DNA of 64,000 bases from Gracilaria gracilis (taxonomy: Eukaryota; Rhodophyta; Florideophyceae; Gracilariales; Gracilariaceae), in NCBI GenBank assembly GCA_030374805.1, contig JARGSG010000211.1, positions 62,001-126,000 on the forward strand. Reading direction: 5' to 3'. The notes beneath the pieces are model-generated. The model was not told the DNA's origin and searched no databases. It was given only the letters and a program-made list of their open reading frames with translations. The translations under genes were made by a program, and so were the position numbers. Of the stretch, positions 62,494-64,000 are shown piece after piece. Every line of letters begins with the position of its first letter. Position 1 is the stretch's first letter.

Positions 62494-62898
62494 CTACATT
62501 TTCACCAGGACGCTCAGCCCATAATTGATGTAAGTAGTTCCGCTCGGCCTCATCATGTTGGGCAAAACCGTAACTATCTGTTCGTTGACTGATGAGTTCC
62601 CGAGAGAAACAACGTTACCCTCAAGACTGGACAGACCCCAGAGGTATAAAAAACTGCCATTGTTCGCGGATACTTCGGCAAGGAAAGTGGCCTCCACATC
62701 ACAAAGCATCACGTAGGCATTTCCATCGTTTGTTCAACTATCAGCAGCTGTCATAGAAACGATTGGAGCAACTTTGTATGTCAATGCCAGGGAGCCAGAA
62801 CGTTCCGCACAAACCTCAATGTATTCGTCATATATGTACTGCTGGTATCTTATCTTTTTGAAGAAGACGTCATTTATATATGTTGCGCATGTGCGCAT
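62494..62898 (-). pseudogene. Beta-rich ORF with one internal stop, recombinase locus
   Basis: A single frame from ATG 62898 to the stop at 62494 with one TGA at 62734-62736. The parts are YIYDEYIEVCAERSGSLALTYKVAP and VMLCDVEATFLAEVSANNGSF, then EQIVTVLPNMMRPSGTTYINYG. Predominantly beta and small-residue-rich, as in jelly-roll structural proteins, but no homology is claimed. A TATATAA box lies just upstream near 62873. It follows the recombinase gene on the same strand. Confidence 0.4.
62716..62746 (-). repeat. Junction repeat copy 2
   Basis: Minus strand CTGATAGTTGAACAAACGATGGAAATGCC-type sequence, sharing about three quarters of its bases with 62348-62379. It overlaps the internal stop of the 62494-62898 frame. 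Confidence 0.6.
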
Positions 62899-62931
62899 CG
62901 TCGGTCTCATCTATCTGTTCGTCGGTTATGG

Positions 62932-64000
62932 CTATCGCATGATAAGGAAGGCTTCAACACCGTTAAAGCGGGGGAGGTTAGTTTGACAATCGTTATACAC
63001 CTCACAATAGTTTGAATACGATGCGAAATCAGACGATTTGACCAGTTCCATAATGAACTCATCTTTATATCCCAATGAGCGGTATAACTGCACCGCCCCG
63101 CGCTTTATCGAGTGTCCTGAGTATGCGAAAACGTCGCCATCTCCCACCCCTATTGTGCTTAGACGATTTCGAAGTAGATCTGTGAAACGTGCCACAGAAA
63201 AAGCACACTGATGCTGCAAAATAAAACCAGCATTTGTCTTCTTCAAGTTGCAAAACAAGAAGCCGTCAAAGGGTCCACGCAAGCAAAGCCACACAAGAAG
63301 CGCAACGAAAGGGTCCATAATCACAGAATATCGAAGCGAAATGCTTCCGCACCACTCGCGAAGATTATAAGTTCTTTCCGTCGTAGAATTTTTCGTCGCG
63401 ACAGGAATCGTTAGAGAAATGCAGTTGCTTGTAGTCGAGACATGTCTGTAAGACAGCTTGGTCACTTCATCGTAACGAAGTCCCAAATTAAGCCCAACCA
63501 CAATGATCGCATGCAGTAGAACATCTAATGGGCTGACGATATTACAGTGTCCAAACCAAAACCGTTCGGCAAGATCGCAAACCAGATGAATAGTAATTGG
63601 GCGAGTACGCATTTTAATCTCACCTCGTCTACTTAGAATGACGCGATATGCTCTCCGAAAGTTGGAAAGGTCTTCGTTGTTTATCAGAGGATTACCAAGC
63701 GAACCCGGGGCGGCCTTTGGATTCCACGATGAGCAATGACCATACCGCAAGTAAACGCTTTGAAGACCTTGGCGAAGAGCCATCACAGAATCATAAGTCA
63801 GCATATCTTGGCGCCGAAAATTGCAATGCTGCGCAATTAAATTGATTACGACCTCAGAACTCGACACAGTTACCTCAACAGGGTCTTTCATGCCGTTTTG
63901 CTCTGCGTAGCTCTTTAAAAGACGTTCGGCTTTTCGCATGTTTGCCTTCGATGCTTCGCTATTGGCGGTCTGCACCAACTCTCCTACTGGCACAGGCGTG
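62932..64000 (-). CDS. Tyrosine recombinase, 5' end off the window
   Basis: At least 353 codons; the frame runs off the right edge, so the start is outside. An N-terminal helical, SAM-like DNA-binding part (ASKANMRKAERLLKSYAEQ) precedes the catalytic half: box I arginine in LGLRYDEVTKLSYRHVS, the GHSIKRGAVQLYRSLG segment (His with Lys/Arg three and four residues on, as in GHSFRRGA of Crypton/DIRS/Ngaro recombinases), and candidate nucleophile Tyr in SSDFASYSNYCEVY. These enzymes cut and rejoin DNA through a tyrosine intermediate. The three small same-strand ORFs that follow suggest an integrated mobile element or virus-like unit; no RT is seen within the window, so DIRS cannot be assigned. 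Confidence 0.8.
   Translation of the reverse strand, partial: TPVPVGELVQTANSEASKANMRKAERLLKSYAEQNGMKDPVEVTVSSSEVVINLIAQHCNFRRQDMLTYDSVMALRQGLQSVYLRYGHCSSWNPKAAPGSLGNPLINNEDLSNFRRAYRVILSRRGEIKMRTRPITIHLVCDLAERFWFGHCNIVSPLDVLLHAIIVVGLNLGLRYDEVTKLSYRHVSTTSNCISLTIPVATKNSTTERTYNLREWCGSISLRYSVIMDPFVALLVWLCLRGPFDGFLFCNLKKTNAGFILQHQCAFSVARFTDLLRNRLSTIGVGDGDVFAYSGHSIKRGAVQLYRSLGYKDEFIMELVKSSDFASYSNYCEVYNDCQTNLPRFNGVEAFLIMR

Noticed and set aside
1-64000. CRISPR array, bacterial operons, rRNA genes
   Set aside because: No regularly spaced direct repeats, no rRNA-like conserved blocks, and gene structure with spliceosomal introns is eukaryotic.

Overview
The window looks like nuclear DNA of an intron-poor photosynthetic eukaryote, most plausibly a florideophyte red alga of the Chondrus type (inference, not tested by any search). 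Reasons: host genes are mostly single-exon but a few carry small introns with GTATGT, GTAAGT or similar donors and CTAAC-type branch sites; several products have plastid-type leaders (a ClpR subunit, a VKOR-thioredoxin protein, a DUF21/CBS transporter, a carrier with a long leader); a eukaryotic tRNA-His is present; intergenic space is filled with retroelements, DNA-transposon pieces and hairpins.

Layout. 1-1274: a doubtful purine-rich coding region. 1275-9728: an isolated proline-rich ORF, then a decayed minus-strand Ty3/gypsy chromovirus (element A). 10020-22962: a pogo/Jerky-like transposase gene split in two by a second, much younger chromovirus (element B, 10328-22293). Element B has 998-bp LTRs, primer-binding site, gag, pol with chromodomain, polypurine tract, and an uninterrupted 638-codon ORF on the opposite strand between pol and the 3' LTR. 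22963-27300: hairpins, dispersed repeats and one membrane-protein gene. 27364-46783: the host-gene-rich core (three-exon regulator-like gene, unknown plastid-type protein, ClpR, small coiled-coil gene with one intron, DUF21/CBS transporter, split-exon LTO1, membrane SAM-domain protein, proline-rich protein, secreted methyltransferase-like protein). 47000-56150: tandem repeat, ankyrin pseudogene, tRNA-His, MscL with a zinc ribbon, mitochondrial-carrier-family protein, a 30-bp hairpin, a small secreted protein. 57600-64000: broken genes (a spliced fragment, a kinase N-lobe abutting an NB-ARC-type fragment) and a minus-strand tyrosine-recombinase locus followed by a string of small ORFs.

How things fit together. 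LTO1 (disulfide formation in the thylakoid), ClpR (stromal protease ring) and the DUF21/CBS protein (chloroplast Mg-type transport) are plastid-maintenance functions, unlinked as an operon but clustered in one gene-rich stretch. The two chromoviruses share an 18-nt primer-binding site that fits a tRNA-Tyr, a gag/pol junction in the -1 frame, and a purine tract repeated inside pol at the same site. The most unusual features are the intact antisense ORF of element B, the repeated internal purine tracts, and the tyrosine-recombinase gene cluster at the right edge.
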